A stretch of DNA of 64,000 nucleotides from Rhipidocladum racemiflorum (lineage: Eukaryota; Streptophyta; Magnoliopsida; Poales; Poaceae), in the NCBI GenBank assembly GCA_036346355.1, contig CM070581.1, positions 43,171,849-43,235,848 on the forward strand. The letters are read 5' to 3'. Every line of letters starts with the position of its first letter. Within the stretch, counting starts at the first letter, position 1. The position numbers were made by a program, and so were the translations under genes. This document shows, one piece after another, positions 44,751 through 56,528 of this stretch. The notes under the pieces are model-generated. The model did no database searches, was not told the DNA's origin, and saw only the letters and a list, made by a program, of their open reading frames with translations.

Positions 44751-46814
44751 TGTGATGCCTTAGAATTTGGGAGTTACCGTAGGGGGTTTTTTTCTCCCTT
44801 GTTTCGATTTCGAAAGGAATGAAGGAAATGTTGGGAGATGAAATAATTGAGTTTTATGCTGCAATTAATATTAAAAAAAATTGGAGTTTTGGGCTAGTTT
44901 TAGCTGGGCTGAGGCAACCTGGGCCTGGGCCGGGAATTCCCTTCCCACCTTCCCCCTCCCCACGCCTTGGTGGGCCGGCCCACCTCCCCCTTTAAGTGGC
45001 AACCCCTCCCGCAAACCCTAGGCGCCACCACTTCCTCCCCTTGGCAGCCACCACTCCCTCCCCTAGGCAGCCGCCCCCTCCCCTTCTCCTTCCCGGCGTG
45101 GTGGTTCGAGGATCCACCGCGGTTCGCGAAGGAAAATTCGAGAGGAGGACAGATTTCCGTTTCGGGGATCGTCGCGCAATCTTTGTGGGTTCTCAAGGGA
45201 GAACTCAAGGTAAAATTTCCAATCTTTTACCCCTATTCTACCTAGGGATTAGGAGGGTATTAGACCTGGTGGTGTTTGGTTTGGATGGATTTTGATGGGG
45301 GAGAAGGGTAGTTGTTCACGTGGTGCTGTTTCTGAGAGGAGAGATTGTGCAGCACGGATTGTTTCGCGTTTTACGTGACCTAGACGATTTTTGCTGCAGA
45401 AACCTATAACTAGAAAGTTGTAGATAACGTCGCGACCTACCTTCTGTAATTTTTTTCAGAATTTTTGGGGCGTCGGTCTGAGAGTTATCGATGTTGGAAG
45501 ATGACGAACAGAATCTGGAAACAGATTTCGTCCACTATGTTGGACGGTTGTTTAGGCATGTTTAACAGTGGAATTGAAATTTTTGACCTTCATGAAAGTT
45601 GTAGATCTCGTCAATATCTAGCTACTGTAATTTTTTTGTATTTTTATGAACAATATAAAAAAGATACGAAATTGGGAAGAGAGGGTGCTGCTGTTCGATC
45701 CGGACAGATCGGGGTTTTTGGCGTTTAAATGGGATCGGGGAGTAGGAAGCGTGTGTTTGAATTGTGTGATGAATTGTGATGTCGCTATGTACTGAAATAA
45801 TGTTTGTTCAGGTGGTGCCACTGCTGGGCGTAACTAGGTTCATCGCCCACGTCGGTAAAGGCAAGTGGAAGTAGTTGTATTGTTAAGCTATACATTGTTG
45901 TTTGCTTCGCCTTCACTATAAACTTCAATTACAGCAATCATACATGGTTTAATCACTTGCTTTGAGGATTGCAATATCTTGACTGGCATTGTGATGTTGT
46001 GGTTTAGCTATGAATCATGAGTAAGGTGAAGAATGATGTTGTTTACCGGATGAATTGTCTAAACATTTCATCTATAAGATATTTGCTTTCTATCCATGCT
46101 ATATGATGATATGCAAACATGTGGACTCAGTGGGAGGGGTTATGAATGAATTCATGCATGAAGCATTAACTGCATAATCATGCATTGGAAGTTTGTCGAC
46201 GCCAAGGCGCGATCGCATCGCAGACAACACCGTGTGTTCCTGAGAAAGGGCATGGTGAGGAGGAACATGGCATAAGCATGTGCATCAATCATATGCATTT
46301 TACTGAAGTGGTGTGGACTCTTTGATGTGGTATTGTATATGAGGAATGCGGAATGCTAGATATATGGTGGATGTGTTATTTGTATTAGTTGTTCCGCTTG
46401 CTGAGATTACCCAATCTCACTACTTGATGTTTTGATGTTTTCAGGTAGCGCACGTGAGTCGTAAGCATGAAGGGTGGGCTAGCAACACAATAAATTTTCT
46501 GATGTCATCACGACTCACATGATCTAGTGCTTTAAATAATTCATTAGTTGGATAAAATTTTATTACAAATAGACTCATTGTTGTTCCCTTTAAACTTGTT
46601 CTCGTTTATGGTTGTCCCTTTAGAGATGTGTTATGTTTATGGTTGATTCCTGGTTGATTTAGACTTGTTGTCTCTAGTATTGATGTCGTGATATTATTCC
46701 TATTTGAATTGCTTATCATGGACCTTGTTTTTATGAATTGCTTCCGTATTATCCTGTTTTAGAAATGTCATCGAATTTTTCTTGTACAACAGTTTAGATT
46801 TATGGGGTGTTACA
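44751..46814 (+). repeat. LARD C 5' LTR
   Basis: TGTGATGCCTTAG...GGGGTGTTACA. A TTTAAG box (about 44991) precedes a CT-rich leader, then donor CTCAAG/GTAAAA (45210). Confidence 0.95.
45812..46444 (+). other. Predicted micro-exon and GC-AG intron in LARD C LTR
   Basis: Acceptor GTTCAG ends at 45811. The 49-base segment ends AAAG before GCAAGT (45861-45866). Hairpin TGAGATT/ACCC/AATCTCA at 46402-46419, with the branch-like CTCAC A at 46419 and acceptor TTTTCAG ending at 46444, 25 bases later. The 3' LTR repeats this at 51963-51968, 52505-52522 and 52547. Confidence 0.5.
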
Positions 46815-46816
46815 GT

Positions 46817-46828
46817 TGGTATCAGAGC
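46817..46828 (+). other. LARD C primer-binding site (tRNA-iMet)
   Basis: TGGTATCAGAGC, two bases after the LTR, as in LARD B. Confidence 0.93.
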
Positions 46829-49800
46829 GGGCTGTAGGTCCTTGGAATGTGTATTTTTAGTGTCATACTATAGGATACAACTAAAATGTGATGTGGAATA
46901 ACTTAGAAACATGGCCTAGGTTTTTACTAAAATTTTGTCATAGGATAGCAACATTAAAACTTGTGATGAAGTGGGGTACCGTTGCTTTCCGTTTAAATAT
47001 TGTATCTAAGCTTTGATGTTGAATGCTACTTTTGATGATGTATAATGCTATATTTATGATGGATTTGATTGAGTTGCTTCATTTGTGATGAAGTGGGGTT
47101 GTGTTGCCGAAGTGTTTTGGTCACCTCTTTTTGTTCATAGTAAGGGTGTGGTTTGACGGTGTGGCCGGTTAACGCCATCACCGAAGAATTATTAACCCCT
47201 GTAGGAGGAGTGCTTACCCTTTCTGTCGTGGATCGGGTAGTTGACTGGAGTCAAATAGAAGAGATTGGTGGTAGATTCCTTCGGATGTTCCTTATCGTTC
47301 TGACGGTCGGTCTTGGTTGGTTTTCTTGGTTTTAGTTGATTGAAATCAGAAGAAAAGTGTTTGGAATTTGGTTTTTCGCGGAGTGTGCCTTCGGTGTTTC
47401 TTGGTTTTGTCTTCTTTGGGTGAAGACAAAGAAGGGGAGTTTTGTGTTGTGCGTCTTTGGTCGCCTTTTGACTTTGACACCTGTTTAGTTGGTTGCCTTG
47501 CAAAGAAAGGTATAGCTTTTGGTTCTTGTGTGTCTTGCTCTGAGTTTAAAAGAAGTTATTGAAGCGTGTGTAAAAAGTTAAGTTGTGTCGATTTATGTTT
47601 TGTGCCTTTGTTCGTAAAGGTTTACTTGATCGCTTGGTTCCCTCCTGTGGGAGTCTTTAAGATTGAAATGTGTTTTGGAGTCATGTCCTATTGCAAATTT
47701 GAGAGTCAAGCCTCTTTGTGAGTTTTGGTTGAGTATTAAAAGAAAAATGCTGCAAATAAAGTAAGTATTCGTTTGACTGAAACTAATTGTTAAAAGTGAA
47801 AATTGTTGTTTAGCATGTTATGTAGTATGTAACAATGTGGTTTATAGAAATGATGTACTCCTTAGTTAATTTGCGAGTTGAATCAATTAAGTGTAATTGT
47901 TACCTTTAGCTTAAGATTAAATGAACCTCTAGTGATGTAGAGTACCCCATAGTGGGGATGATTAAATGTGTTAATGTACATGCTTATAATCTGTTGCTTT
48001 GCTTTAAAAGTGCTTATGACCCCCGATAATGTTTAAGGTTTTAAACCCTGATGCATGGTGAGAACATTAAGATGGGGTAGATCATGTTATCTTGTTAAAG
48101 AAACTTTGCTGGTTGTTTAAAGATGTTCTAATCTAACGGATTAATAGAGAAAATTTAATCGTGTTGACTAGCGACTTTAATTTGGAAGTTGATTAGAATT
48201 GCTATTTACGTTGTTGCAACCTACTAGTATGTTGTGTGGTGGTAATTTTGTTATCACCTATGTATAGGGTAGCCAAAAGTAATGTTGATGGTTGATGTTT
48301 ATGCCCATTTGTTGTTATTGATGACTTGGTAGGGTTGTTAATTGTTGGAAACCATTGATCCAATAGAGAAAAGTGTAAAACTGTGGAATTATGTCGAGTT
48401 CATGTTGTGATGGGATGAACATTGGATAACAATCATGATGCAAGATTTTAACCTTAATGAATGCATGTCTTAGAATCCTGTTTACTTAATTTTATCTTGT
48501 AGAGATAATACTTATTGGTTGAAGTCATTTTATTGATTGAACAAGTTTTAATTGTCAAGATGTTGATGTATGGATGGTATAAAATTGATACGTTGATCAT
48601 GCTTAAGTATATGTTGAAGTACTATGTTTGAAATATAGAATACATTGATATATGATGTGTTGGTCTGTGGGGATCATGATGAGGTAGTATAGAATGGAAG
48701 ACGTTTTGTTAATCATCATAAACTGTATTTATAAATGTTGGGAAAGGTAACTAGAGAAAGAATTGGTTATGTAGCTTTTGGTTGAATTATATTGAGGCTT
48801 CTCGATGAGTAAATAGTGTATATTGAATGCTTAAATGGTAAGTATAGTGGAATACTAGATATGGTGGCTTTCATCCTGAGCCTGTGTCTAAAACCTTTTG
48901 GACTGGTTTGGTTGGTTGCTATTTTGGTTGAATACTTTTTATCGAAGTGTTTCTTCTGTTGTGTTTCAGAGTTTCCCTAAAACTCGTAGTGATTAATGCC
49001 AACCTTTGGATTTGGCTAACTTGTTTAGTTTGCACTATGGGTATGGATTTACACCCAAAAGTCTTTGAGTGGATCGCGCCCCTTCGCGTTCGCACTGAAT
49101 TATCTTTGGAATTAATTTTAAAGGAAGCAGATGAACATAGTAGGTTGTGTTGGAAACTCTTGAGATTTAATTTGTAACTCTTTTTGACTAGAGTTGGATT
49201 TATTTGCATGATGTGTGTGACATTTGCGAGTGCTTCAAAAAAGGTGGATTATATGAGTGTTTCATAAGTGAATTTGGTTAGTGAAGAGTTCTCTTTTGGG
49301 AATGAATTTCCCTTTCTTTCGAGAAAAAAAATTGTGGCGGTTGTTTGTGCAGATATTTGACTTTGGAGTCGATGTTCTTTTCCAAAATGTTGATTTTGGT
49401 TAAAATGCGATGTTTTGCAAGTTTAGCTTTCTATCATTGGTGGGTTTTGATACGATGTGGTGCCTTACTGTTAACTATGCTGCCGACATAGTTTATATGA
49501 ATTAGCGCAATCCTCGGTGTTATTCGAGTTTTATTCATGTGTTACAGAGGAAGAAGTCGTCTTGTAAATGACTATTTGATAGTGTTGTTACATGATGAAT
49601 GAATGGTGAAAAGTAAACATGACATTGTCTATAGATGTTAAATGATAAAAGAGTCGTTGAGCCAGGTCGGTGAGAAAGTCGTATATGGATATATGACTAA
49701 TCCGGAGTGCTCTTGGAAAGCTGCATGCATGTCCTAAATCGAGATTTCAATTGCCTTCTAGTACGGGAAGTAAGAACAAATATCTTCTGATATGTTGGTT

Positions 49801-50818
49801 GTGGTGTAAGAGATCTGAGCTTTCTTTGCATTTGGCTTAGGGGAAAAAAATGAGTACTCTTGGGTTGTTGCCGAATTCTTTCCAAAGTGGCTTTTAGCGC
49901 TTTGGAGTTCGAGTTGTTGGATGTGAATCATTTGGGAATCATGGGTCTTGGTTGAGCTTCCTCAATGATTCTACCCTTGGTTCTGATTCTTTGAAAGGAA
50001 GAATGCGAGGGCGAAACCTTCTAAGAAAGAGGAATTTAGTCTGGGTTGGTAATGACCTAAGATATTAGATGTTGCTAGTAGATGATCGTAAATAGTTTAA
50101 AAGTGAAGAGTAAAGGAAGGTTGTGTATGACTCAATCCAAACCTTCTTGGAGAATTGGGTCATTGATGTGTACCTAGGTGGGGCTGTTTAAATTATTAGT
50201 GGACCACTTGGTGGTTGCTAGTAATTGTTTTTCCTTTTCAGAGTGTATTGGACCTTTCTATCGCTGAGGTTGAGCGAGGTTGTGTTAACCATAGCGATTT
50301 TGTTCGGTTGTTACTGTCTCTTGCGGGTTTAAGGACCCTGGCTGTAAAGTAGGCCTTTCCTTTTGGTGGTAGTGTTGGGTATTGGTTTGTTGAAGATCAA
50401 TTTTTTTGCAAGGTTCTAACCTCGTTTTTTCAAATAGCTGGTGGTCTTGGAGTGTATGTCTCACCTGGTTTGTCGTTGTCTTGAATACGGCGAACCACAG
50501 TAGAGGGGTTGTGGTGTGAAAACACGTTTGTGCGTGGGAGATGAAGAGGGTTCTAGAGACTGGTACCGTTTTCTTCTGGAGAGTAGTTGGATTAAGGAGT
50601 GCGAGACCGTTTTCTTTCATGGTCTATTTGGGAATTGAAGTGAAGGTGGAACCGTGAGAGGTTGCACTCTGTTGAGCTAAATCAACATTTTCTCGCTAGT
50701 GTTGGTTTTGAGAACTCGCTTGTCGTTTGTTCCGGTTTGAGTCTTTGTGTGAAAGTTTTGTGTTGCAAAGACGTCTTTTGTCCCTTGGGGACTTTGTTGT
50801 TGATTTTGGTGTGTCTTT
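46829..50818 (+). other. LARD C internal domain, non-coding
   Basis: No retroviral motif on either strand. It aligns by eye with the B internal domain in the same order, including the first 130 bases and the block at 49620-49710 with GAGCCAGGTCGGTGAGAAAG. Short ORFs are not shared in frame with B, which argues against protein coding. Confidence 0.85.
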
Positions 50819-50852
50819 GATTCGGGGACGAATCCTTTTAAGGAGGGGAGAG
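50819..50852 (+). other. LARD C GGGA-loop hairpin and polypurine tract
   Basis: Stem GATTCG/CGAATC with loop GGGA (50819-50834), then CTTTTAAGGAGGGGAGAG up to the LTR. Confidence 0.85.
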
Positions 50853-52909
50853 TGTGATGCCTTAGAATTTGGGAGTTATCGTAGGGGGGTTTTTTCTGCC
50901 TTGTTTCGATTTCGGAAGGAATGAAGGAAATGTTGGGAGATGAAATAATTGAGTTTTATGCTGCAATTAATATTAAAAAAATTGGAGTTTTGGGCTAGTT
51001 TTAGCTGGGCTGAGGCAACCTGGGCCTGGGCCGGGAATTCCCTTCCCACCTTCCCCCTCCCCACGCCTTGGTGGGCCGGCCCACCTCCCCCTTTAAGTGG
51101 CACCCCCTCCCCCAAACCCTAGGTGCCACCACTTCCTCCCCTTGGCAGCCACCACTCCCTCCCCTAGGCAGCCGCCCCCTCCCCTTCTCCTTCCCGGCGT
51201 GGTGGTTCGAGGATCCACCGCGGTTCGCGAAGGAAAATTCGAGAGGAGGACATATTTCCGTTTCGGGGATCGTCGCGCAATCTTTGTGGGTTCTCAAGGG
51301 AGAACTCAAGGTAAAATTTCCAATCTTTTACCCCTATTCTACCTAGGGATTAGGAGGGTATTAGATCTGGTGGTGTTTGGTTTGGATGGATTTTGATGGG
51401 GGAGAAGGGTAGTTGTTCACGTGGTGCTGTTTCTGAGAGGGGAGATAGTGCAGCACGGATTGTTTCGCGTTTTACGTGACCTAGACGATTTTTGCTGCAG
51501 AAACCTATAACTAGAAAGTTGTAGATAACGTCGCGACCTAGCTTCTATAATTTTTTTCAGAATTTTTGGGGCGTCGGTCTGAGAGTTATCGCTGTTGGAA
51601 GATGACGAACAGAATCTGGAAACATATTTCGTCCACTTTGTTGGACGGTTGTTTAGGCATGTTTAACAGTGGAATTGAAATTTTTGACCTTCATGAAAGT
51701 TGTAGACCTCGTCAATATCTAGCTACTGTAATTTTATTGTATTTTTATGAACAGTATAAAAAAAGATACGAAATTGGGAAGAGAGGGTGCTGCTGTTCGA
51801 TCCGGACAGATCGGGGTTTTTGGCGTTTAAATGGGATCGGGGAGTAGGAAGCGTGTGTTTGAATTGTGTGATGAATTGTGATGTCGCTATGTACTGAAAT
51901 AATGTTTGTTCAGGTGGTGCCACTGCTGGGCGTAACTAGGTTCATCGCCCACGTCGGTAAAGGCAAGTGGATGTAGTTGTATTGTTAAGCTATACATTGT
52001 TGTTTGCTTCGCCTTCACTATAAACTCCAATTACAGCAATCATACATGGTTTAATCACTTGCTTTGAGGATTGCAATATCTTGACTGGCATTGTGATGTT
52101 GTGGTTTAGCTATGAATCATGAGTAAGGTGAAGAATGATGTTGTTTACCGGATGAATTGTCTAAACATTTCATCTCTATGATATTTGCTTTCTATCCATG
52201 CTATATGATGATATGCAAACATGTGGACTCAGTGGGAGGGGTTATTAATGAATTCATGCATGAAGCATTAACTGCATAATCATGCATTGGAAGTTTGTCG
52301 ACGCCAACAGGCGCGATCAGAAGCATACAACACCGTGTGTTCCTGAGAAAGGGCACGGTGAGGAGGAACATGGTATAAGCATGTACATCAATCATATGCA
52401 TTTTACTGAAGTGGTGTGGACTCTTTGATGTGGTATTGTATATGAGGAATGCGGAATGCTAGATATATGGTGGATGTGTTATTTGTATTAGTTGTTCCGC
52501 TTGCTGAGATTACCCAATCTCACTACTTGCTGTTTTGATGTTTTCAGGTAGCGCACGTGAGTCATAAGCATGAAGGGTGGGCTAGCAACACAATAAATTT
52601 TCTGATGTCATCACGACTCACATGATCTAGTGCTTTAAATAATTCATTAGTTGGATAAAATTTTATTACAAATAGACCCATTGTTGTTCCCTTTAAACTT
52701 GTTCTCGTTTATGGTTGTCCCTTTAGAGATGTGTTATGTTTATGGTTGATTTAGACTTGTTGTCTCTAGTATTGATGTCGTGATATTATTCCTATTTGAA
52801 TTGCTTATCATGGACCTTGTTTTTATGAATTGCTTCCGTATTATCCTGTTTTAGGGGAAATCCTGTCGAATTTTTCTTGTACAACAGTTTAGATTTATGG
52901 GGTGTTACA
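50853..52909 (+). repeat. LARD C 3' LTR
   Basis: Matches the 5' LTR with scattered single changes and a few short indels. Confidence 0.95.
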
Positions 52910-52914
52910 TAATG

Positions 52915-53472
52915 TTAAGTGTTCATGAATGAGATGATACACATGATGTGAGATTTTATTGCCATGTTATTGTTGTTGTTGTCCATTGCAATATGCTTGC
53001 TGAGTTTCGAACTCACGCTTGTGTTTTCTTGTTGGTTTAGGTACCATGAGATCGGCATGCGGGGAAGGGAAATAGTCACACTCCCACACGTAGCTTCACT
53101 CTTTTGATTTCACAAGTCATTCAATTAGTGTTGATAATAAATTTGCTTGTGATGGTTATTGCTTTAAGGCTTAGCTTTGCCAAATGAGAGTCTTTTTGGT
53201 TCGTTTGACTCTTGGAGACATTATGTGGTTGAAACTAGACGTTTATTGTTGCTAAGTCATGAATTATTGCTGTTTTTAGTTGTCTCTCATATTCTATATA
53301 TTGCTATACTGTTGTTGCTCCTTCGAATCATGTTAAAACAAAGGAGATGCTGCCGAAATCTCGGTTTTTAGCATGTGCGCCTTTGCTGGAATTTATGTTT
53401 AAATGTGGTATTTAGATGTTGTTTAGCTTATGTTTGGTAGCATTCAGGCATATTCAATGCCGGGGTGTTACA
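52915..53472 (+). repeat. LARD B 3' LTR, part 3
   Basis: Resumes the B LTR after the TAATG duplication and ends GGGGTGTTACA. Contains the same hairpin as 9901 (53001-53015) and the acceptor-like TTGGTTTAG at 53041. Confidence 0.95.
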
Positions 53473-53695
53473 AACCTGATCACGAAGATCAATTCCTGCA
53501 AGCAATCGAAGAACAAGCAAGAACAAGGCAAAAGCAATCTAAAATTGCAAATATAGATGAAGTATTGAAAAGTTGGGGTTCCGATACAAGGAGCTTGTTA
53601 GGCGGCCGTTGAGCACGTCTAAAAGTCTCAAATAGTAGCAAAAAGGCTAAACTATCCAATAACCATAACGCAAGTTATTTTGGGGGACTCCCTAG
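53473..53695 (-). repeat. Ty3/gypsy 3' sequence or LTR fragment
   Basis: Read on the minus strand it follows the pol tail at 53696-54031 with a TATATATAG box and ends in a TTGCTTGCAGGAATTG-like stretch resembling grass gypsy LTR ends. No terminal repeat pair is visible, so the boundary is uncertain. Confidence 0.5.
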
Positions 53696-54031
53696 CTATA
53701 TATAGGAGAAATAGGAGGCCAAAACCATGCTAGGGGCGTCCAAAGCACAACCATGGCCTAGTAGGACTCCTATTCCTGCAAGCAATCCGAGTTGAAGTTG
53801 TGCACCAGAAGAATTGGCTTCATGCTTGACTTTTGGGAGTCCTTCTCCTTGGTTCCAAAGGACAATAAAATCATGACAAGGATTAAATAGCATTCCATTC
53901 ATTAAATTATTTGTATGCAACCCGAGGAACGCATTCACCTGGCAATTGAATTGACGTGCACGAGCTCGAGTAATTGGCCCTTGTATTACATTGTTTGTTT
54001 CAATTGGGTTTGTAGGCATGGCCGTATCCAT
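53696..54031 (-). pseudogene. pol: Ty3/gypsy pol C-terminal tail fragment
   Basis: Contains GPITRARARQFNCQVNAFLG and NGMLFNPCHDFIVLWNQGEG, the C-terminal tail carried by many grass Ty3/gypsy polyproteins after the integrase. The rest of the polyprotein is absent. A TCCTCATC-type acidic stretch just upstream matches the plus-strand fragment at 54727-54839. Confidence 0.72.
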
Positions 54032-54048
54032 GGTAGTGATGTCCTCAT

Positions 54049-54490
54049 CAGACGTGGATGAATCTCGACCGTTCGATGAAGATCCAACGGCGGAGAAGCT
54101 TCGTGGGTTCGGTGATGGCCACGGCGGAGCTGGGTTGCCGGAGACGAATACTATGACGAGCCCGACGGTGTTTTGGTGCTGTTCCAGCGAGGTGAGTGGT
54201 GGGTTCCAACGCGTCTCGTCACGACGGTTCCAGATCTAGGCTTGTTCACGGCGAAGGACGGCGGAAATGATGGCAAACAGCGGAAAACTGCAGTACCGCA
54301 GAGATCCAACTACGGCGAGCTCTCGCGGACGAACGGCGGCGGCTTGAGCTCAGAGACTTAGGGCTATGGGTGCGCACAGAAGAGGAGACCACGACACGGG
54401 TGGCGGCGCGTTAAATAGTGGCCTCGACGTTCGTGAAATCCGCAGAAACTGAGGCCCACTCGGCGGCGGCAGCGAAATCTGATGAGACCA
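54049..54490 (-). repeat. Tekay-like LTR core fragment
   Basis: CpG-rich, closely related to 62650-63351 and more distantly to the core of the nested Tekay LTR. Shared landmarks are a GGTGAGTGG donor-like site read on the plus strand and GCGCGTTAAATAGTGGCC (minus-strand TATTTAA box near 54410-54418). No LTR ends are present. Confidence 0.65.
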
Positions 54491-54726
54491 TGCTCATCAT
54501 GGACAGAACTAACAATGCATAGATATGGTCATCACCAAGTGTTGCCGCAATTATATCAACTACATGGCTTCATCGGGCCCCACCTTGGCCAGGACCATTA
54601 AGTTGGCGACACTTTATGGCATCCTCTACTCCATCTGCATGGCTTCATCGGCCCCCACCTTGGCCATCCTTCTATATATTTGTCGGTTCAAGGACCATTC
54701 ACTCGAGCTCAAGCCCGTAAACTCAA
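54491..54726. repeat. Short segment with a 75-bp imperfect duplication
   Basis: A 30-base block (CATGGCTTCATCGG...CCACCTTGGCCA) occurs at 54563 and again at 54638. An in-frame ORF spans it, but nothing else supports coding. Confidence 0.5.
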
Positions 54727-54839
54727 TTATTAGATCTAAAGCCATACTTGGGAGAAGATGATGAACTTGAGTTGAGGACGACTCAAATGCAAGAAGGGGA
54801 CGATGATGAGGACATCATTACCATGGATACGGCCATGCC
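54727..54839 (+). pseudogene. pol: Ty3/gypsy pol tail fragment, acidic linker
   Basis: Reads RTTQMQEGDDDEDIITMDTAMP, the acidic linker that precedes the GPITRARAR tail in this family; the tail itself is missing. It is cut by the B-like LTR that starts at 54840. Confidence 0.55.
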
Positions 54840-56125
54840 TATGACACTATGGGATGGTGTGATATTATAAAATGTGAAAATAAAGGCTAAAACTTTACGT
54901 TATGCCGTTTAATCGCGTTTCCGGGCCGATTTCGGGAGTTTGGGCCTTTCCGGGGAAGTTTGGGCCCAAGGGGGATGAGTCATGGGCTTTAAATGGAAGG
55001 GGTATGGGCCCATGAGGGGGGTGGAGACCAGGTTAAGGGGGGCATGGTGCGGCCCCTCCCTGCCCTACCCGCCCCCCCCACACGCCCCTCCACCTTGTGG
55101 CGCCTCCCCTCTCCCCAATCTAGCCGCCACCCCCATTGCCGTGCTCTCCTCTCCACTCCATTGCGCCACCACCCCCTCCACCTCCTCCCCACCCTCCTTG
55201 CTGCCCTTGGGGAGCCCCTCACCTCGCCAACCTGCTGTTTTCACCATTGGAGGGCTCCGCGACGTGGAGATCCGGTGGATTTGGAGCGAGGAAGGAGATC
55301 GCGTGAACCGGGAGGAGTTTCATCGGTTCATCGTTCGTCGGGCAAAGGTATGGCTTGGGGAAACCATGGGGTTGGTCTAGGTGCTGTGATAGAGGGTATT
55401 TAGATGCTTTTAGATCAAATGGTGGTGCTGTGATTGGGTAGATTAGATGAAAACTAGAGTTTGCCACGTTCTCTGCTTCGGGCAGATTGTGCAGTCGACC
55501 TAGGGTTTCAGTTTTTGTGATTTTAGTTTCGGAATTTGGTCGTCCGCCTGTTGTAAAACTTGTAGGTAACATTAATACCTTTAATTGGACATAAAGAACG
55601 CCCAATTCCGCCCAGACGTTTGAAAGTTATGCTCGTTTTACCGAACATGTTCAAAACTGTGATGAGATTAGAACAGATCACGGTATTCTGTAGATTAAAC
55701 CACTTTAGAGGCTGAATCAGTTTTTCCCAATGCTTAGAAAAAGCTAGGAAATTTCCTAAGCTTCGTGATGGTGTACTCGTTTACTTTATTTGGAGTGGTT
55801 AAGCCCAAGTTATGGCATTCTGAAGGCTGCTGTCCCGTTGGGACAGAGTCTCTATTTTTCGGTTTGGGGAGTAGTTTGCAAAGTCGGGGTTGATGGACAA
55901 TTGCGTACTGTTTTGTGGGCACGTTTTGAGTGTGTGGTCTCTATGTGTAGGTGGTGTGACTTCGGGAGTGCCCTCTTCATCTCACCAATCCGTCGCCCGA
56001 GGTTAAGGCAAGTGTATTGGAATGGGTAGCGGGTTGTAGGTTGCTAGTTTTGACTAGTGGCAATTGAATATATGATGTGATAACATGCCATGCTTTAATG
56101 TTTGCCATTGATATGATGAATACGG
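54840..56125 (+). repeat. B-like LTR, 5' portion
   Basis: Starts TATGACACTATGGG (the usual TGTGACAC with one change) and follows the B LTR through the CT-rich leader and the block at 55260-55370. The micro-exon ends at GCAAGT (56008-56013). It is cut at 56125 by element D; TACGG (56121-56125) would be D's left target copy. Confidence 0.85.
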
Positions 56126-56177
56126 TGTCGGCATATTCTACACCGGAGTACTCTTCCCGCCCTCAAAAAAGGTATGG

Positions 56178-56528
56178 AGGGCCCCACGTGGCTACGTGGC
56201 GAGCAGCGCTCCCTAAGCCCTTCTCGCTGGGCGAGGAGGCCCACGTGGCAACGTGGCGAGCAACGTCCCTAAGCCCTCCTCGCTGGGCAAGGAGGCCCAC
56301 GTGGCGACGTGGCAAGCAACGTCCCTAAGCCCTCCTCGCTGGGCGAGGAGGCCCACGTGGCGACGTGGCGAGCAGCGTCCCTAAGCCCTCCTCGCTGGGC
56401 GAGGAGGCCCATGTGGCAAAGTGGCGAGTAGCGTCCTTAAGCCCTCCTCGCGGGGCGAGGAGGCCCACGTGGCACCGTGGTGAGCAGTGTCCAAGAGCCC
56501 TCCTCGCGGAGCGGGGAGGCCCGCGTCA
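56178..56528 (+). repeat. Tandem 56-bp repeat with G-box/ABRE motifs in D LTR
   Basis: Unit starts (AGGCCCACGTGG-like) at 56178, 56237, 56293, 56349, 56405, 56461 and a decayed one at 56517; the period is 56 bases. Intact CACGTGGC occurs in five units, followed by a second ACGTGGC in most. CACGTGGC is the classic abscisic-acid response/G-box core bound by bZIP factors. Confidence 0.9.

Larger units (their letters stand above)
44751..52909 (+). mobile_element. Non-coding LTR retrotransposon LARD C, complete
   Basis: LTRs 44751-46814 and 50853-52909, exact duplication TAATG (44746-44750, 52910-52914), tRNA-iMet primer site, 4.0 kb internal domain without gag or pol, hairpin and polypurine tract. 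The two LTRs look almost identical over about 2.06 kb, suggesting a young insertion. Internal domain related to LARD B; LTRs not alignable with B except the ends. Confidence 0.95.
8604..53472 (+). mobile_element. Non-coding LTR retrotransposon LARD B, with nested insertions
   Basis: Truncated 5' LTR (8604-10371), tRNA-iMet primer site (10374), about 4.2 kb internal domain without coding capacity (10372-14558), hairpin plus polypurine tract, and a 3' LTR split into 14559-15817, 44344-44750 and 52915-53472. Joining the three pieces gives a continuous match to the uninterrupted copy at 8604-10371. LARD-like (large retrotransposon derivative): it keeps the cis signals but encodes no gag or pol, so it must borrow proteins. 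Because the left end is truncated, its target duplication cannot be checked. Confidence 0.9.

Noticed and set aside
55000..55403. Plus- and minus-strand ORFs (132-136 codons) rich in Pro and Ser
   Set aside because: They lie in the CT-rich leader of a B-like LTR; composition explains them.
56178..56528. Possible CRISPR array
   Set aside because: Units are directly adjacent with no unique spacers, in a eukaryotic LTR. It is a tandem repeat.
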